The notes: generated by a model not told the origin, from the letters alone. 64,000 bases of DNA from Streptomyces sp. BV286 (GCF_019090165.1 NZ_JAHRIB010000210.1:62001-126000), one strand, 5' to 3'; positions 50,774 through 59,785 are shown, numbered from the stretch's first letter. A program made the numbers and translations.

Positions 50774-51913
50774 TCAGTTGCCCCGAAGACCGACCGCCAG
50801 CGTCAGTTCGAGGACCCGGTGGGGCGATGCGAGATCCGGAAACAGCTCCCTCAGCTGCGTCATCCGGTACCGGACCGTCTGGGGATGGACGAACAACGCC
50901 GCCGCCGTCTCGTCCCGCCTGCCCTGGTGCAGCAGCCACGCGCGCAAGGTCTCCTCCAGCTTCCGCGCGGTCGCGACAGGCAGGGTCCGCAACGGTGCGA
51001 GGGCTCGGGCACGCAGGTCTGCGAACGCGTCCGCATCGGCGCTCAGCACCAGCTCGGGCAGGTGCTCCTCGGTGTCGCGGATATCGGAGGAGAGGGAACG
51101 CGCGCGCACGGCTCGTGCGTACGAGGCGGACGCACGAGTCCATGGCCGGGCCGGGCCGACCACGGCAGTGCGGTCGGTCAGCTGCCGCAAGAGATGTGAT
51201 CGGTCGGCATCGGGGACGAGCAGCACACCGGTGGCGTCCGGCAGATCGTCGAGGACGAGGGAGCCCGGGTCGAGCCTGCGGTAGGCGGGCCGGGCCTGGG
51301 CGGCGGGCAGCAGGACCGCGGTCAGCGAAACCGGAGGCTGCCACCCGGCCCGTTGGACGGAGGCCAGCAGCACGTCCGGACTCGCGTCGGCGAGGAGGTC
51401 GCGAACCAGTTGTTCCAGGTGACGCTCATGAGCCCGGCCCCGGACGGCCAGTTCGTCGGCGTGGCCCGCGGCACTCGCGGCGGAGAGCTCGTCGATGTAG
51501 GCGAAGGTCAGCTCGGCGAACTTGGCGACCTCGGCGGCGGGCAGACCCGCGGGTACGGCACCCGCGGCCAGACCTCGCCAGGCCACGCGGGCGCCGACGC
51601 GGTAGGCGCTGAGCAGGGCGTCCATCGAACGGCCGTCGCGTACCTCGCCACGGCCCAGCTCGTAGGCTGCGTCACCGGCGTCGCCGCCGGTGACGTTCCC
51701 GCTCGCGAGGTCCAGGTAGTGACCCAGGGCGGTACGGACGGCTCGGCGGATGGTGCCGCCCATGCGGCCCGACAGCGCGTTGGCGTAGGGAGGAACCTCG
51801 TCGATGATCGCCTGGACGACCTCGTCGGCGGTGCTCTTCAGCACGGCCCGAAGTGCGGTGACCGTCGTCTCGTCCAGGGCCAGCTCGGTGGCCCTCTGGA
51901 TTGCATGGCTCAT
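50774..51913 (-). CDS. PucR-family (CdaR-type) transcriptional regulator
   Basis: The 379-aa protein has an N-terminal sensory domain (ALRAVLKSTADEVVQAIIDE, ALSGRMGGTIRRAVRTALGH), a GGDEF-like middle region and the PucR C-terminal helix-turn-helix (EETLRAWLLHQGRRDETAAA, LFVHPQTVRYRMTQLRELFP). It diverges from the ferredoxin reductase gene across 86 bp with a palindrome between them, so it probably controls the reductase-desaturase operon, possibly in response to fatty acids or redox state. Confidence 0.9.
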   Translation of the reverse strand: MSHAIQRATELALDETTVTALRAVLKSTADEVVQAIIDEVPPYANALSGRMGGTIRRAVRTALGHYLDLASGNVTGGDAGDAAYELGRGEVRDGRSMDALLSAYRVGARVAWRGLAAGAVPAGLPAAEVAKFAELTFAYIDELSAASAAGHADELAVRGRAHERHLEQLVRDLLADASPDVLLASVQRAGWQPPVSLTAVLLPAAQARPAYRRLDPGSLVLDDLPDATGVLLVPDADRSHLLRQLTDRTAVVGPARPWTRASASYARAVRARSLSSDIRDTEEHLPELVLSADADAFADLRARALAPLRTLPVATARKLEETLRAWLLHQGRRDETAAALFVHPQTVRYRMTQLRELFPDLASPHRVLELTLAVGLRGN

Positions 51914-51952
51914 TTTTTGTTCCCTGCGAACAATTCAGCCGACCAGATTTAC

Positions 51953-51968
51953 GTCCTGTGGTCAGGAC
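51953..51968. promoter_or_regulatory. Palindrome between PucR and ferredoxin reductase genes
   Basis: GTCCTGTGGTCAGGAC (6-bp arms GTCCTG/CAGGAC) flanked on both sides by TTTACG, in the 86-bp divergent region. Candidate PucR operator. Confidence 0.6.
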
Positions 51969-51999
51969 TTTACGCCCTGAGGCGCAGCAAGCTGAAGTC

Positions 52000-53055
52000 A
52001 TGACGAGTACAGCCCTTCGCAGCAGGGCGTGGAAACTGCTGGAGATGGTCACGACGCCGCTGTTGCCGTCGGACTACCTCGACCTGGTCAGCCCGCTCCG
52101 TGCGGGCGCTGACCTGCGTGGGCGCATCGAGGCCGTGCACCCCGAGACGGGTGACGCCGCGACCGTCGTGATCAGACCGGGACGGGGCTGGCGCGGCCAC
52201 ACAGCCGGTCAGTACGTGCGGATCGGGGTCGACGTCGACGGGGTGCGCCTGTGGCGTGCCTACTCCCTCACCTCGCCGACCGACCGCCAGGACGGCCGCG
52301 TCACGATCACCGTGAAGGCGATCCCGGACGGCAAGGTCAGCAACCACCTGGTCCGCAGGGCGAAACCGGGCACGCTGATCCAGCTCGACCAGGCGACCGG
52401 TGACTTCGTGCTGCCGCAGGCCAAGCCTGCCAAGGTGCTCTACCTGACGGCCGGCTCCGGCATCACTCCCGTGATGGGCATGCTGCGCGACACCGAGTTC
52501 GACGACGTCGTCATGGTCCACTGCGCGCCACAGCCGCAGGACGTGATCTTCCGCAACGATCTGCACGACCTGGTCGCGGACAAGAAGCTTCAGCTCACCG
52601 AGGTGCACACCGACACCGACGGCATGCTCGACATCGCCCGTCTCGACGAACTCGTGCCCGACTGGGCCGAGCGCGAGACCTGGGCCTGCGGGCCCGCGGG
52701 CCTGCTCGACGCCGCCGAGGAGCACTGGACCGAGCACGGCGTCCAGGAGCGCCTGCACACCGAACGCTTCCGCCCCAGCATCGTCGTCGCCGGCGACGGT
52801 GGTGAGGTCACGTTCAGCACCACCGGCAAGACCGTCGACGCGGACGGCGCCACGCCGCTGCTGGACGTCGGCGAGGAGGCCGGCGTGCTCATGCCCTCCG
52901 GGTGCCGCATGGGCATCTGCTTCGGCTGCGTCACGCCGCTCAAAACGGGCGCCGTCCGCGACCTGCGCACCGGCGAGATCACCGAGGCCGAGCCGGGCGT
53001 CCTCATCCAGACCTGCGTGTCCGCTGCGGCGGGCCCTTGCGACATCGAACGGTAG
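52000..53055 (+). CDS. Ferredoxin reductase (FAD-NAD-2Fe2S) of a desaturase system
   Basis: The 351-aa protein, from the ATG at 52000, has an FAD domain (GHTAGQYVRIGVDVDGVRLW, RAYSLTSPTD), an NAD domain (VLYLTAGSGITPVMGMLRDT, WACGPAGLLDAAEEHW) and a C-terminal ferredoxin domain (PSGCRMGICFGCVTPL with Cys cluster, IQTCVSAAAG). This is the oxygenase-reductase type of Rv3230c, the electron donor of the mycobacterial stearoyl-CoA desaturase DesA3. The desaturase gene follows with a 7-bp gap. Confidence 0.93.
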   Translation: MTSTALRSRAWKLLEMVTTPLLPSDYLDLVSPLRAGADLRGRIEAVHPETGDAATVVIRPGRGWRGHTAGQYVRIGVDVDGVRLWRAYSLTSPTDRQDGRVTITVKAIPDGKVSNHLVRRAKPGTLIQLDQATGDFVLPQAKPAKVLYLTAGSGITPVMGMLRDTEFDDVVMVHCAPQPQDVIFRNDLHDLVADKKLQLTEVHTDTDGMLDIARLDELVPDWAERETWACGPAGLLDAAEEHWTEHGVQERLHTERFRPSIVVAGDGGEVTFSTTGKTVDADGATPLLDVGEEAGVLMPSGCRMGICFGCVTPLKTGAVRDLRTGEITEAEPGVLIQTCVSAAAGPCDIER

Positions 53056-53062
53056 GAGCACC

Positions 53063-54181
53063 TTGACCGCCATCGACCCCACCGCCCACCTGACCGCGGA
53101 GCAGATCGAGGAGCTCGGCCGCGAGCTGGACGCGATCCGCGACGAGGTGATCGCCGCCCGCGGTGAGAAGGACGCCGCCTACATCCGCAAGGTCATCTCG
53201 GCGCAGCGCAAGCTCGAGCTGGCAAGCAGGGGCGTACTGCTGTTCTCGATCTTCCCGCCCGCCTGGCTGATCGGCACCGCCGGTCTGTCCGTGGCGAAGA
53301 TCATGGACAACATGGAGATCGGCCACAACATCCTGCACGGCCAGTGGGACTGGATGCGGGACCCGAAGATCCACTCCACCACCTGGGACTGGGATCACGT
53401 CTCGCCGGCCGAGCAGTGGAAGCACTCGCACAACGAGCTGCACCACACGTACACCAACGTGATCGGCAAGGACAACGACCTCGGCTACGGCATCATGCGC
53501 GTCGACGAGGACCAGAAGTGGCACCCGTTCCACCTCGGGCAGCCGCTGTGGAACTTCCTCAACGCCTGCTTCTTCGAGTACGGCATCGCGGCGTACGACC
53601 TGGAGCTCGGCAAGAACCTGAACAAACGACGCCGCAAGAGCCCGGAGTTCCGCGCGCGGGCCAGGGCCGTGGGCCGCAAGATCCGCAAGCAGGTGCTCAA
53701 GGACTACGTGATCCACCCGCTGTTGTCGGGCCCGTCGTTCCTCCCCACGCTCGCCGCCACGTTCACCGCGAACCTGGTCCGCAACCTCTGGACCCACTCG
53801 GTGATCATGTGCGGGCACTTCCCCGAGGGCGTGCAGGTCTTCGAGCGTCGGTCGATCAAGGGCGAGACGCGCGGCCAGTGGTATCTGCGCCAGATGATGG
53901 GCTCGGCGAACATCAGCGGCAGCAAGGCCATGCACTTCATGAGCGGCAACCTGTCGCACCAGATCGAGCACCACCTGTTCCCGGACCTGCCGAGCAACCG
54001 GTACGCCGAGGTCGCGGTGAAGGTGCGCGCGTTGTTCGACAAGTACGAGCTGGACTACGTCACCGGGCCGCTGCCCAAGCAGGTGTTCTCCGCGTGGCAC
54101 AAGGTCTTCCGGCTCTCACTGCCGAACAAGAAGCCCAAGGTCACGACGCCGGACCGCGAGCAGGAGCTCGTCGCGGCCTGA
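53063..54181 (+). CDS. Fatty acyl desaturase (DesA3-like)
   Basis: The 372-aa protein starts with TTG at 53063, chosen because AGGAG lies 5 bp upstream and the reductase stop just before. Three histidine boxes are visible: H88NILH92, H123NELHH128 and H299QIEHH304, the di-iron ligands of membrane acyl-CoA desaturases. Hydrophobic pairs lie at about residues 55-80 and 225-250. It would introduce a double bond into long acyl chains using electrons from the co-encoded reductase. Regulation by the divergent PucR protein is likely. Confidence 0.93.
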   Translation: MTAIDPTAHLTAEQIEELGRELDAIRDEVIAARGEKDAAYIRKVISAQRKLELASRGVLLFSIFPPAWLIGTAGLSVAKIMDNMEIGHNILHGQWDWMRDPKIHSTTWDWDHVSPAEQWKHSHNELHHTYTNVIGKDNDLGYGIMRVDEDQKWHPFHLGQPLWNFLNACFFEYGIAAYDLELGKNLNKRRRKSPEFRARARAVGRKIRKQVLKDYVIHPLLSGPSFLPTLAATFTANLVRNLWTHSVIMCGHFPEGVQVFERRSIKGETRGQWYLRQMMGSANISGSKAMHFMSGNLSHQIEHHLFPDLPSNRYAEVAVKVRALFDKYELDYVTGPLPKQVFSAWHKVFRLSLPNKKPKVTTPDREQELVAA

Positions 54182-54519
54182 TTGCCGGTGTTGGCTGCGA
54201 GCTTTCGGCCATACCGGCGGCACCCCCGGGTTCGGTGAGATCCGTTGCGGACGGTGGGCGGCCGCGACATCTCCGTTGCCACGGAGATCCGCGACGCAGC
54301 CGGTTTGTCTGTCCGTCTCAGAACATGCCGCATCCCTCTGCCAAGGCCGTACGAAGCTCCGTGGCACCGGCGGGTCTCCCGGGTCGCGGGTCCAGGGCGG
54401 TCGGGGATCGGGCAGGTCGGTGATACGGCTGTCCTCGGCTGCGCCTGGTCATGCCTGCCGCCCGCGGACCGTGGTTGGGGGAGGTCCGGTCCGCGGGCGT
54501 GCCTGGCTGAGCTGGGTGA
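54182..54519. other. Convergent intergenic region
   Basis: Between the desaturase and the SRPBCC gene. It holds a short stem ATCTCCGT/ACGGAGAT near 54270-54289 and the strong hairpin at 54470-54498; no gene recognised. Confidence 0.5.
54470..54498. terminator. Hairpin between convergent genes
   Basis: GCCCGCGGACC (54470-54480) / GGTCCGCGGGC (54488-54498), an 11-bp perfect stem with a 7-nt loop, just downstream of the SRPBCC stop. Confidence 0.65.
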
Positions 54520-54963
54520 TCAGTGGCCGGATTCGACGCGCTTCTTCAGAGCCCTGACGTAGCTCGCGGAGCCCTCCTCCATCTGAGCCCGGGCGGGTTC
54601 CACGGTCTCCACGGCGGCCGATCCGGTGAACTCCTCGGATTCCGTGAAGTGGGTTGCGCCGTCGTGCGGTTCGAGGACGAAGGAGTGCAGCCCCGTGAGG
54701 ACGTCGGGAATGCCGCCCGTCCAGGCCAGGCGTTTGGGTGCCTCGTAGTCGACGACCGTGAACTCGTAGGCGCCGTCGTTCTCGGTTCCCAGCGTCAGCT
54801 GGGCCTGCAGCCGGGTTCCGGGCAGGACCTCGGCGGGAACGTCGACGAAGCGCAGCGCAGGGTGCCACTCCGCGTATCCGGCGAAGTCGGTCAGGACCCG
54901 CCACACCTGCTCGGGCGAAGCGTCGATGTCGGTGACCGCGGTGATCACAGGATTGTTTGCCAT
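54520..54963 (-). CDS. SRPBCC-family protein (START/Bet v1 fold)
   Basis: The 147-aa protein (ITAVTDIDASPEQVWRVLTD, FAGYAEWHPALRFVDVPAEV, HFTESEEFTGSAAVETVEPA) has the SRPBCC helix-grip fold, which binds hydrophobic ligands such as lipids or aromatic polyketides. It starts 5 bp after the stop of the quinone oxidoreductase gene and is co-transcribed with it. Confidence 0.9.
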   Translation of the reverse strand: MANNPVITAVTDIDASPEQVWRVLTDFAGYAEWHPALRFVDVPAEVLPGTRLQAQLTLGTENDGAYEFTVVDYEAPKRLAWTGGIPDVLTGLHSFVLEPHDGATHFTESEEFTGSAAVETVEPARAQMEEGSASYVRALKKRVESGH

Positions 54964-54968
54964 GGTGC

Positions 54969-55904
54969 TCAGACCCCCCTGCGGTTTTCGAGGACGACCT
55001 TGCCCCGGACGTGGCCGCCGGCCAGCAACTGCTGGGCCTGCGCCGCTTCTTCGAGCGGGAAGGCCCGGTCGATGTGGACGGTGAGCTTGCCTTCCTCGGC
55101 GAGTTCCACCAGCCGGGTCAGGTCGTCGCCGTCGAGGTAGAGGTAGACGTCGATGGCCCCCGGGTACTCGGCGGCGGACCGTGTGATCGAAGCGACGCGC
55201 ACCCCGAGGGCGGCGACGTCCTGTGTCGTGGCCAGGGAGCCGCGCCCGGCGGTGTCCAGGACCGCGTCGACCCCGTCCGGGGCGATCTTGCGTACCTGCT
55301 CGACCAGTTCGTCGCCGTAGCGCACCGGCGTCGCGCCCAGGGAGGCGATGAACTCCTGGCTGGCCTCGGAGCCCGTTCCGATCACTCGTGCGCCCCGCGC
55401 GACGGCGATCTGGACGGCGAGGTGTCCGACGCCGCCCGCTGCCCCATGCACCAGCACGGTGTCACCGGCCGCCACCTCAAGGCTGTGCACGATCGCCTGG
55501 TAGGCGGTGAGCCCGGCGACCGGCAGCCCGGCGGCCTGGGCCCAGCTCAGGTTCCTCGGCTTGCGCACCAGTTGGCGCGGCTCGGCCGCGACCTTCTCCG
55601 CGTAGGTGCCGTGGTGCATGATCTGTCCGCGGACGAACCCGATCACCTCGTCGCCCGGCCGGAATCCCGCCGTCGCCTCTCCGGCCTGCTCGACGACCCC
55701 GGCCACATCCCACCCCGGGATCACCGGGAAGAAGAAGTCCACGACGGGATCCACGGCTCCGCTCTGGAATCCCAGATCCGCCGGGTTGAGCGCCGCCGCC
55801 TCGATTCTCACCAGCACGAGATCGGCGAACATCTTCGGATCCGGGATGTCGGTGACCTCAAGGACGTCGGGTCCGCCGAAGCTCTGGTACTGAACAGCCT
55901 TCAC
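54969..55904 (-). CDS. NADP-dependent oxidoreductase, zinc-free MDR (quinone oxidoreductase-like)
   Basis: The 311-aa protein starts with GTG at 55904 behind AAAGGCAGAG. MKAVQYQSFGGPDVLEVTD is the MDR start, ALNPADLGFQSG replaces the zinc site, and DTVLVHGAAGGVGHLAVQIA is the NADPH motif. It lacks structural-zinc cysteines, as in quinone oxidoreductases and enoyl reductases. It has the same length and the same general sequence as the MerR-controlled gene at 59786, so the two are paralogs with different regulators. Confidence 0.92.
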   Translation of the reverse strand: MKAVQYQSFGGPDVLEVTDIPDPKMFADLVLVRIEAAALNPADLGFQSGAVDPVVDFFFPVIPGWDVAGVVEQAGEATAGFRPGDEVIGFVRGQIMHHGTYAEKVAAEPRQLVRKPRNLSWAQAAGLPVAGLTAYQAIVHSLEVAAGDTVLVHGAAGGVGHLAVQIAVARGARVIGTGSEASQEFIASLGATPVRYGDELVEQVRKIAPDGVDAVLDTAGRGSLATTQDVAALGVRVASITRSAAEYPGAIDVYLYLDGDDLTRLVELAEEGKLTVHIDRAFPLEEAAQAQQLLAGGHVRGKVVLENRRGV

Positions 55905-56041
55905 AGCTCTGCCTTTCGTGTTGCCTGCGGTTCGGCGCAAGCAGCCTGGGGCGCCCGGGAGTGGAGGGCGCACAACCAAGCTGACCAGGGCGTCTTCGGC
56001 GGAGCAATGACTGTCTGGGCACGGGGTTATACCTTGGATGC

Positions 56042-56878
56042 ATGAATCAGCTGGAGACCCGGCAACTCGCGTACTTCGTGGCCGTGGCCGAGACGCTGCA
56101 CTTCGGCCAGGCCGCGGAGAACCTCGGCATCACGCAGCCGCCGCTGTCCCGGGCCATCGCCCATCTGGAGAGGCGTGTGGGCGTCCCCCTGCTGGAGCGC
56201 ACCACGCGACAGGTGCGGCTGACAGCCGCGGGTGAGGTCTTCCTGGCTGAATGCCGCACGATTCTGGCGGCGCTGGACACTGCCGTACGCAAGGCGCTCA
56301 AAGCCGCCGGGCAGCAGCGGGTCACCCTCGCGGTACGGCCCGCCACCGGCCCCGGCGTCCTGCCCGCGCTCCTGGCCGCCGACGCACAGGGTCCGGACGG
56401 CTCGCTCACCGACGTCGTGTTCACCTATGACGAGATCGGCGCCCTTAGGGACGGCACCGCGGACGTCGCCCTCATGTGCCAGTCGACTGCCACACCTCCC
56501 GGTCTCCAGCTGATGGAGCTCGGCGTTGAGGAGCCGGTCGTCCTGCTCCCGGCGGGCCATCCGCTGGCCGACCGCCCGTTCTTGACCCTGCCCGAGGTGG
56601 AGGCGCTGCCGAGCTACGAAGCCGAACTGCCCCACGAGGCACTGGACACCATGGTCGACCGCGTGGCGCTGGGACAGCTCGTGCTCGTCGTCGGCGACAG
56701 CGTCCGCGACCGTCTCGGCAACTCCGTACGGGCCGTGCCCGTCCACGGATACCCGGACACCCAACTGGTCCTGGCCTGGCTCCCGGACGCCAGCCCGGCG
56801 GCGTCCCGCCTCACCGCGGCCGCCCAGGCCGTGCTGGAACAGCGCACGCTGCGACGGCCGGAGCCAGCAAGTAGCTGA
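56042..56878 (+). CDS. LysR-family transcriptional regulator
   Basis: The 278-aa protein (LETRQLAYFVAVAETLHFGQ, AAENLGITQPPLSRAIAHLE) has the LysR winged helix and a substrate-binding-like effector domain. It is divergent from the qor/SRPBCC operon across 137 bp and is the obvious controller of that pair. Confidence 0.92.
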   Translation: MNQLETRQLAYFVAVAETLHFGQAAENLGITQPPLSRAIAHLERRVGVPLLERTTRQVRLTAAGEVFLAECRTILAALDTAVRKALKAAGQQRVTLAVRPATGPGVLPALLAADAQGPDGSLTDVVFTYDEIGALRDGTADVALMCQSTATPPGLQLMELGVEEPVVLLPAGHPLADRPFLTLPEVEALPSYEAELPHEALDTMVDRVALGQLVLVVGDSVRDRLGNSVRAVPVHGYPDTQLVLAWLPDASPAASRLTAAAQAVLEQRTLRRPEPASS

Positions 56879-57200
56879 CCGGAGCGGAACCCGGCCGTAC
56901 ACAGAGGACGGTCAGCACGATGTGCAGCGGGTGTCAGTGCCAGTCGGCGGCGAGGCAAGCCCTGCTGGTCCTCCCGCCTCGTAGGCTATCCGTCCCGCCT
57001 GGGTCCGGCCGCTTCCTCGGTCCGGACTCAGCCGCAGCGGCGCACAAGGTGCCCGAAACGGTTCTTCTCGCGGAGTCCCACCCTCAGGACCTACCCCCAG
57101 GACTTGCACCTGACGTTAGCGTCAGGTTCTAGCGTAGGTGATGTCGGCCCCCACCAGGGCGTTTCCGACAACGCAACTCCTACGTGAAGGACCACCCCCC
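56879..57200. other. Promoter region of the SDR/DJ-1 operon
   Basis: This region contains the MerR-type promoter at 57103-57135. Nothing else is recognised between the LysR gene and the SDR start. Confidence 0.5.
57103..57135 (+). promoter_or_regulatory. MerR-type promoter with CTGACG dyad, SDR/DJ-1 operon
   Basis: CTTGCAC (-35 region), the perfect dyad ACCTGACG-TTAG-CGTCAGGT (57108-57127) and CTAGCGT (-10 region). The -35 and -10 boxes are 20 bp apart with the dyad between them, the classical MerR layout. The same element occurs inverted at 59167-59186 and 60832-60851 and again at 15143-15175. Confidence 0.78.
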
Positions 57201-57911
57201 ATGGACATCGCCAACTCTGTCGCCCTTGTCACCGGTGCGAGCCGCGGCCTCGGCCGTCACTTCGCCACCCAGCTGCTGGAGCGGGGAGCGAGCAAGGTGT
57301 ACGCCACCGCACGCAACCCCGAGAGCGTTGATCTGCCCGGAGCGGAGGTGCTGCGGCTCGACATCACCGACCCGGCTTCCGTCGCCGCTGTGGCGGAAGC
57401 CGCCTCGGACGTGACGCTGCTGGTCAACAACGCCGGCATCATCACCACCCACGGCCTGGTCGACGGCGACCTGGACCAGATCGAACTGGAGATGGACACC
57501 GCCTACTACGGCCCGCTGCGCATGATCCGGGCCTTCGCCCCAATCCTCAAGGCGGGTGGCGGCGGCGCGATCGTCAACGTCCTGTCGGTCGCGTCCTGGG
57601 TCCCTTCCGAGCACTGGGGCGCCTACAGCGCCGCCAAGGCCGCCGCCTGGAGTCTGACCAACAGCGTCCGCCTCGAACTCTCCGGCCAGAACACTTTGGT
57701 CACCGGCCTGTACCTGGGACCCACCGACACCGACATGGCCCGCGGGGTGCCGTTCGAGAAGAACGACCCGGCCGACGTCGTCAAGGCCACTCTCGACGGG
57801 ATCGAGGCCGAGCAGGCCGAGGTCATCGCCGACGCGCTGTCTGTGCAGGCCAAGGCTAATCTGGCGCTGGACCCCGCCGTGATCTACACACCGGCCGCTG
57901 TCTCCGCCTGA
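57201..57911 (+). CDS. Short-chain dehydrogenase/reductase
   Basis: The 236-aa protein, from the ATG at 57201 (MDIANSVALVTGASRGLGRH), has the classical SDR motifs: TGASRGLG, NNAG, and YSAAK with catalytic Tyr and Lys. It uses NAD(P)H to reduce or oxidise a small carbonyl. It heads the operon controlled by the MerR-type promoter and is followed by a DJ-1/PfpI gene (91 bp). Confidence 0.93.
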   Translation: MDIANSVALVTGASRGLGRHFATQLLERGASKVYATARNPESVDLPGAEVLRLDITDPASVAAVAEAASDVTLLVNNAGIITTHGLVDGDLDQIELEMDTAYYGPLRMIRAFAPILKAGGGGAIVNVLSVASWVPSEHWGAYSAAKAAAWSLTNSVRLELSGQNTLVTGLYLGPTDTDMARGVPFEKNDPADVVKATLDGIEAEQAEVIADALSVQAKANLALDPAVIYTPAAVSA

Positions 57912-58002
57912 CATCCAGGCCCACTCACCACGGGCGCGACCCTGCGCAGCCGAGGAGCGCCCCCTCCACTCCCCCAGCTCACAGAGCGAAAGAAGGCCCG
58001 CC

Positions 58003-59007
58003 ATGAACGCCCCCGTCTCCTCCAAGCCCAAGGCCCTGATCATCATCCCGTCGGCCGCTCTCCTGCCGCTCACCGCACCGGCTGACCACCCCGGCGTCTC
58101 GACCGGGTTCTACCTGGTCGAACTGGCGCAGATCCTCAAGGAATTCGGCGACGAGTACGACTTCACCTTCGCCACCCCCGGCGGAATCGTCCCGCAGCTG
58201 GAAATCAACGGCCTGGCCCTGCCGATGCACGCCGCGGACAAGTTCAGCTCCGCGAACATCACGGCCACCGCGGCGCAGGCGTTCCGTTTCGATGTCGACA
58301 CCTTCCGCGCCAAACGGCCAGGGCTTGTCGCCCGCCGGGACGGCGAACTCGCCCTCGCCCGCCGCTACCTGGGCCGCCTGCCAGTCTCCGAAGCGCTGCC
58401 CGGCAGCGACAAGGAAGTCGTGGTGCTGCGCGACGACCTGGTCAAGTCGATGCAGGATCTGCCGGAGCACACCTACCTGTCCATCGAGCAACTCGTGCTC
58501 AGACACCGCGACCCCGAGGACTCCTTCGACCTGAGCGGCTTCGACTTCGTGCACATGCCCGGCGGCCACGCCCCCATGGTCGACTTCGTCGACAACCCCT
58601 GGCTCGGCGAACTCCTGCACACCCTGCGGGAAAACGGGGTGATCATCTCGCTGATCTGCCACGCACCCATCGCCATGGCCTCGGCCAAGTACCGGGTGGG
58701 TGCCGACGGCACCGTCGTCACCGACCTCGATCACGCCTTCAAGGGCGTGCGCGTGACCACGGTCGCCAAGTCCGCCGAACTCTTCGTCCTCAGCAACGGC
58801 TACCTCAAGATCCCCGGCAAGAAGGTGCGGATGGGCTACTACATCGACGAAGCCCTCCGGAGCGCCGGCTACAAGGTGGAGACGACCACCAACCCGACCG
58901 CCATCAAGGTCATCTGGGAGGAAAATGTCCGCCTGCTCACCAGCAACGGCCCCCAGTCCATCGACGAGCACACCGCCCGCCTGCGCACCCTCCTGCCGAG
59001 CCACTGA
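58003..59007 (+). CDS. DJ-1/PfpI-family protein, large type
   Basis: The 334-aa protein (IIIPSAALLPLTAPADHPGV, STGFYLVELAQILKEFGDEY, FDFVHMPGGHAPMVDFVDNP) has nucleophile Cys219-His220 in VIISLICHAPIAM. At 334 aa it is longer than typical PfpI proteins (about 170-230 aa) and resembles the YDR533/HSP31-like group. Second member of the MerR-controlled operon; a role in glyoxal or protein-adduct repair fits the neighbouring carbonyl reductases. Confidence 0.9.
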   Translation: MNAPVSSKPKALIIIPSAALLPLTAPADHPGVSTGFYLVELAQILKEFGDEYDFTFATPGGIVPQLEINGLALPMHAADKFSSANITATAAQAFRFDVDTFRAKRPGLVARRDGELALARRYLGRLPVSEALPGSDKEVVVLRDDLVKSMQDLPEHTYLSIEQLVLRHRDPEDSFDLSGFDFVHMPGGHAPMVDFVDNPWLGELLHTLRENGVIISLICHAPIAMASAKYRVGADGTVVTDLDHAFKGVRVTTVAKSAELFVLSNGYLKIPGKKVRMGYYIDEALRSAGYKVETTTNPTAIKVIWEENVRLLTSNGPQSIDEHTARLRTLLPSH

Positions 59008-59036
59008 CCCTCCCTCTTCCTGGCATCGCCGGGATC

Positions 59037-59082
59037 ACAGATCTGGCGCATGCCGTCCGCGGATGGCATGCGCCAGATCTGT
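59037..59082. terminator. 18-bp hairpin after the SDR/DJ-1 operon
   Basis: ACAGATCTGGCGCATGCC (59037-59054) pairs perfectly with GGCATGCGCCAGATCTGT (59065-59082) across a 10-nt loop. The stem is long enough to stop transcription from both sides, separating the operon from the merR region. Confidence 0.85.
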
Positions 59083-59154
59083 ATGCATCCACTGATTCGC
59101 CGTGATCCGGCGCGCTGCTGCCGGACGAGACGAAAGGCCCACGATGTCGACTTC

Positions 59155-59190
59155 AGCTACGCTGAAACCTCACGCCGACGTCAGATGCAA
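59155..59190 (-). promoter_or_regulatory. MerR-type element in front of merR, pointing leftward
   Basis: On the minus strand TTGCAT, the imperfect dyad ATCTGACG-TCGG-CGTGAGGT (59167-59186) and TCAGCGTA repeat the layout of the other two promoters. It lies 38 bp upstream of the merR start but faces the other way, so the regulator probably represses its own gene through it rather than activating it. Confidence 0.6.
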
Positions 59191-59224
59191 CTCTGGCACG
59201 ACGCCAACCCGGCAAGGAGGAGCG

Positions 59225-59623
59225 ATGCGGATCGGAGAGGTCGCCGAACAGGCGGGGGTGAGCGTCCGGGCGCTGCGCTACTACGAGGAGCAGGGCCTGC
59301 TCGGCGCCACGCGTACCGGCGGGGGGCAGCGGCAGTACCCGGACGGCGCGGTCGCCCGAGTCAGGATGATCCAGCAGCTGTACTCCGCCGGCCTGTCGAG
59401 CAGGCTTGTCCGCGAGGTCCTGCCGCGGTGCATGAACGAGGGCCCCTCGCCCGTCGGGTTCAGCGACAGCCTCATCACCGAACGGGCCCGCATCGACCGC
59501 CAGATCGGCGACCTGACAGCAGTGCGCGCCCGCCTCGACGAGATCATCGAAGTGGCTACGGACCCCAGCCACCCGCACCACAGCCACCCCGTACGCGGCG
59601 GCGCTGCCGCGAGTACCGCCTGA
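59225..59623 (+). CDS. MerR-family transcriptional regulator
   Basis: The 132-aa protein starts at the ATG at 59225 behind AAGGAGGAGCG. MRIGEVAEQAGVSVRALRYY begins the MerR winged helix, followed by EEQGLLGATRTGGGQRQYPD and a short dimerisation helix with a Cys (LPRCMNEGP). It lacks the metal-binding loop with two or three cysteines of metal sensors; the single Cys could be a redox or electrophile sensor. The four CTGACG-N4-CGTCAG promoters in the window are its predicted targets. Confidence 0.9.
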   Translation: MRIGEVAEQAGVSVRALRYYEEQGLLGATRTGGGQRQYPDGAVARVRMIQQLYSAGLSSRLVREVLPRCMNEGPSPVGFSDSLITERARIDRQIGDLTAVRARLDEIIEVATDPSHPHHSHPVRGGAAASTA

Positions 59624-59723
59624 GCCGACCGACCCCACCCTCATTCCAGTGGGGTCGCTGCGCGCGGAACGTCGTCCTCCTGTGTGCACGTGCTCGCCGT
59701 GGCGTGCAACCGGTACCGGACGG

Positions 59724-59765
59724 CGACGGCCTCTGTCCCTGCAGGCCGGCAGGGACAGAGGCCGT
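59724..59765. terminator. 18-bp hairpin between merR and qor
   Basis: GACGGCCTCTGTCCCTGC (59724-59741) / GCAGGGACAGAGGCCGTC (59748-59765), perfect 18-bp stem with a 6-nt loop, between the convergent merR (ends 59623) and qor (ends 59786) genes. Bidirectional terminator. Confidence 0.85.
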
Positions 59766-59785
59766 CGTACGAGAGGGTGTCGCGC

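Noticed and set aside
59049..59082. Short identical peptides MPSADGMRQIC read from both strands
   Set aside because: They arise simply because the 18-bp hairpin reads the same in both directions; not a repeat gene.
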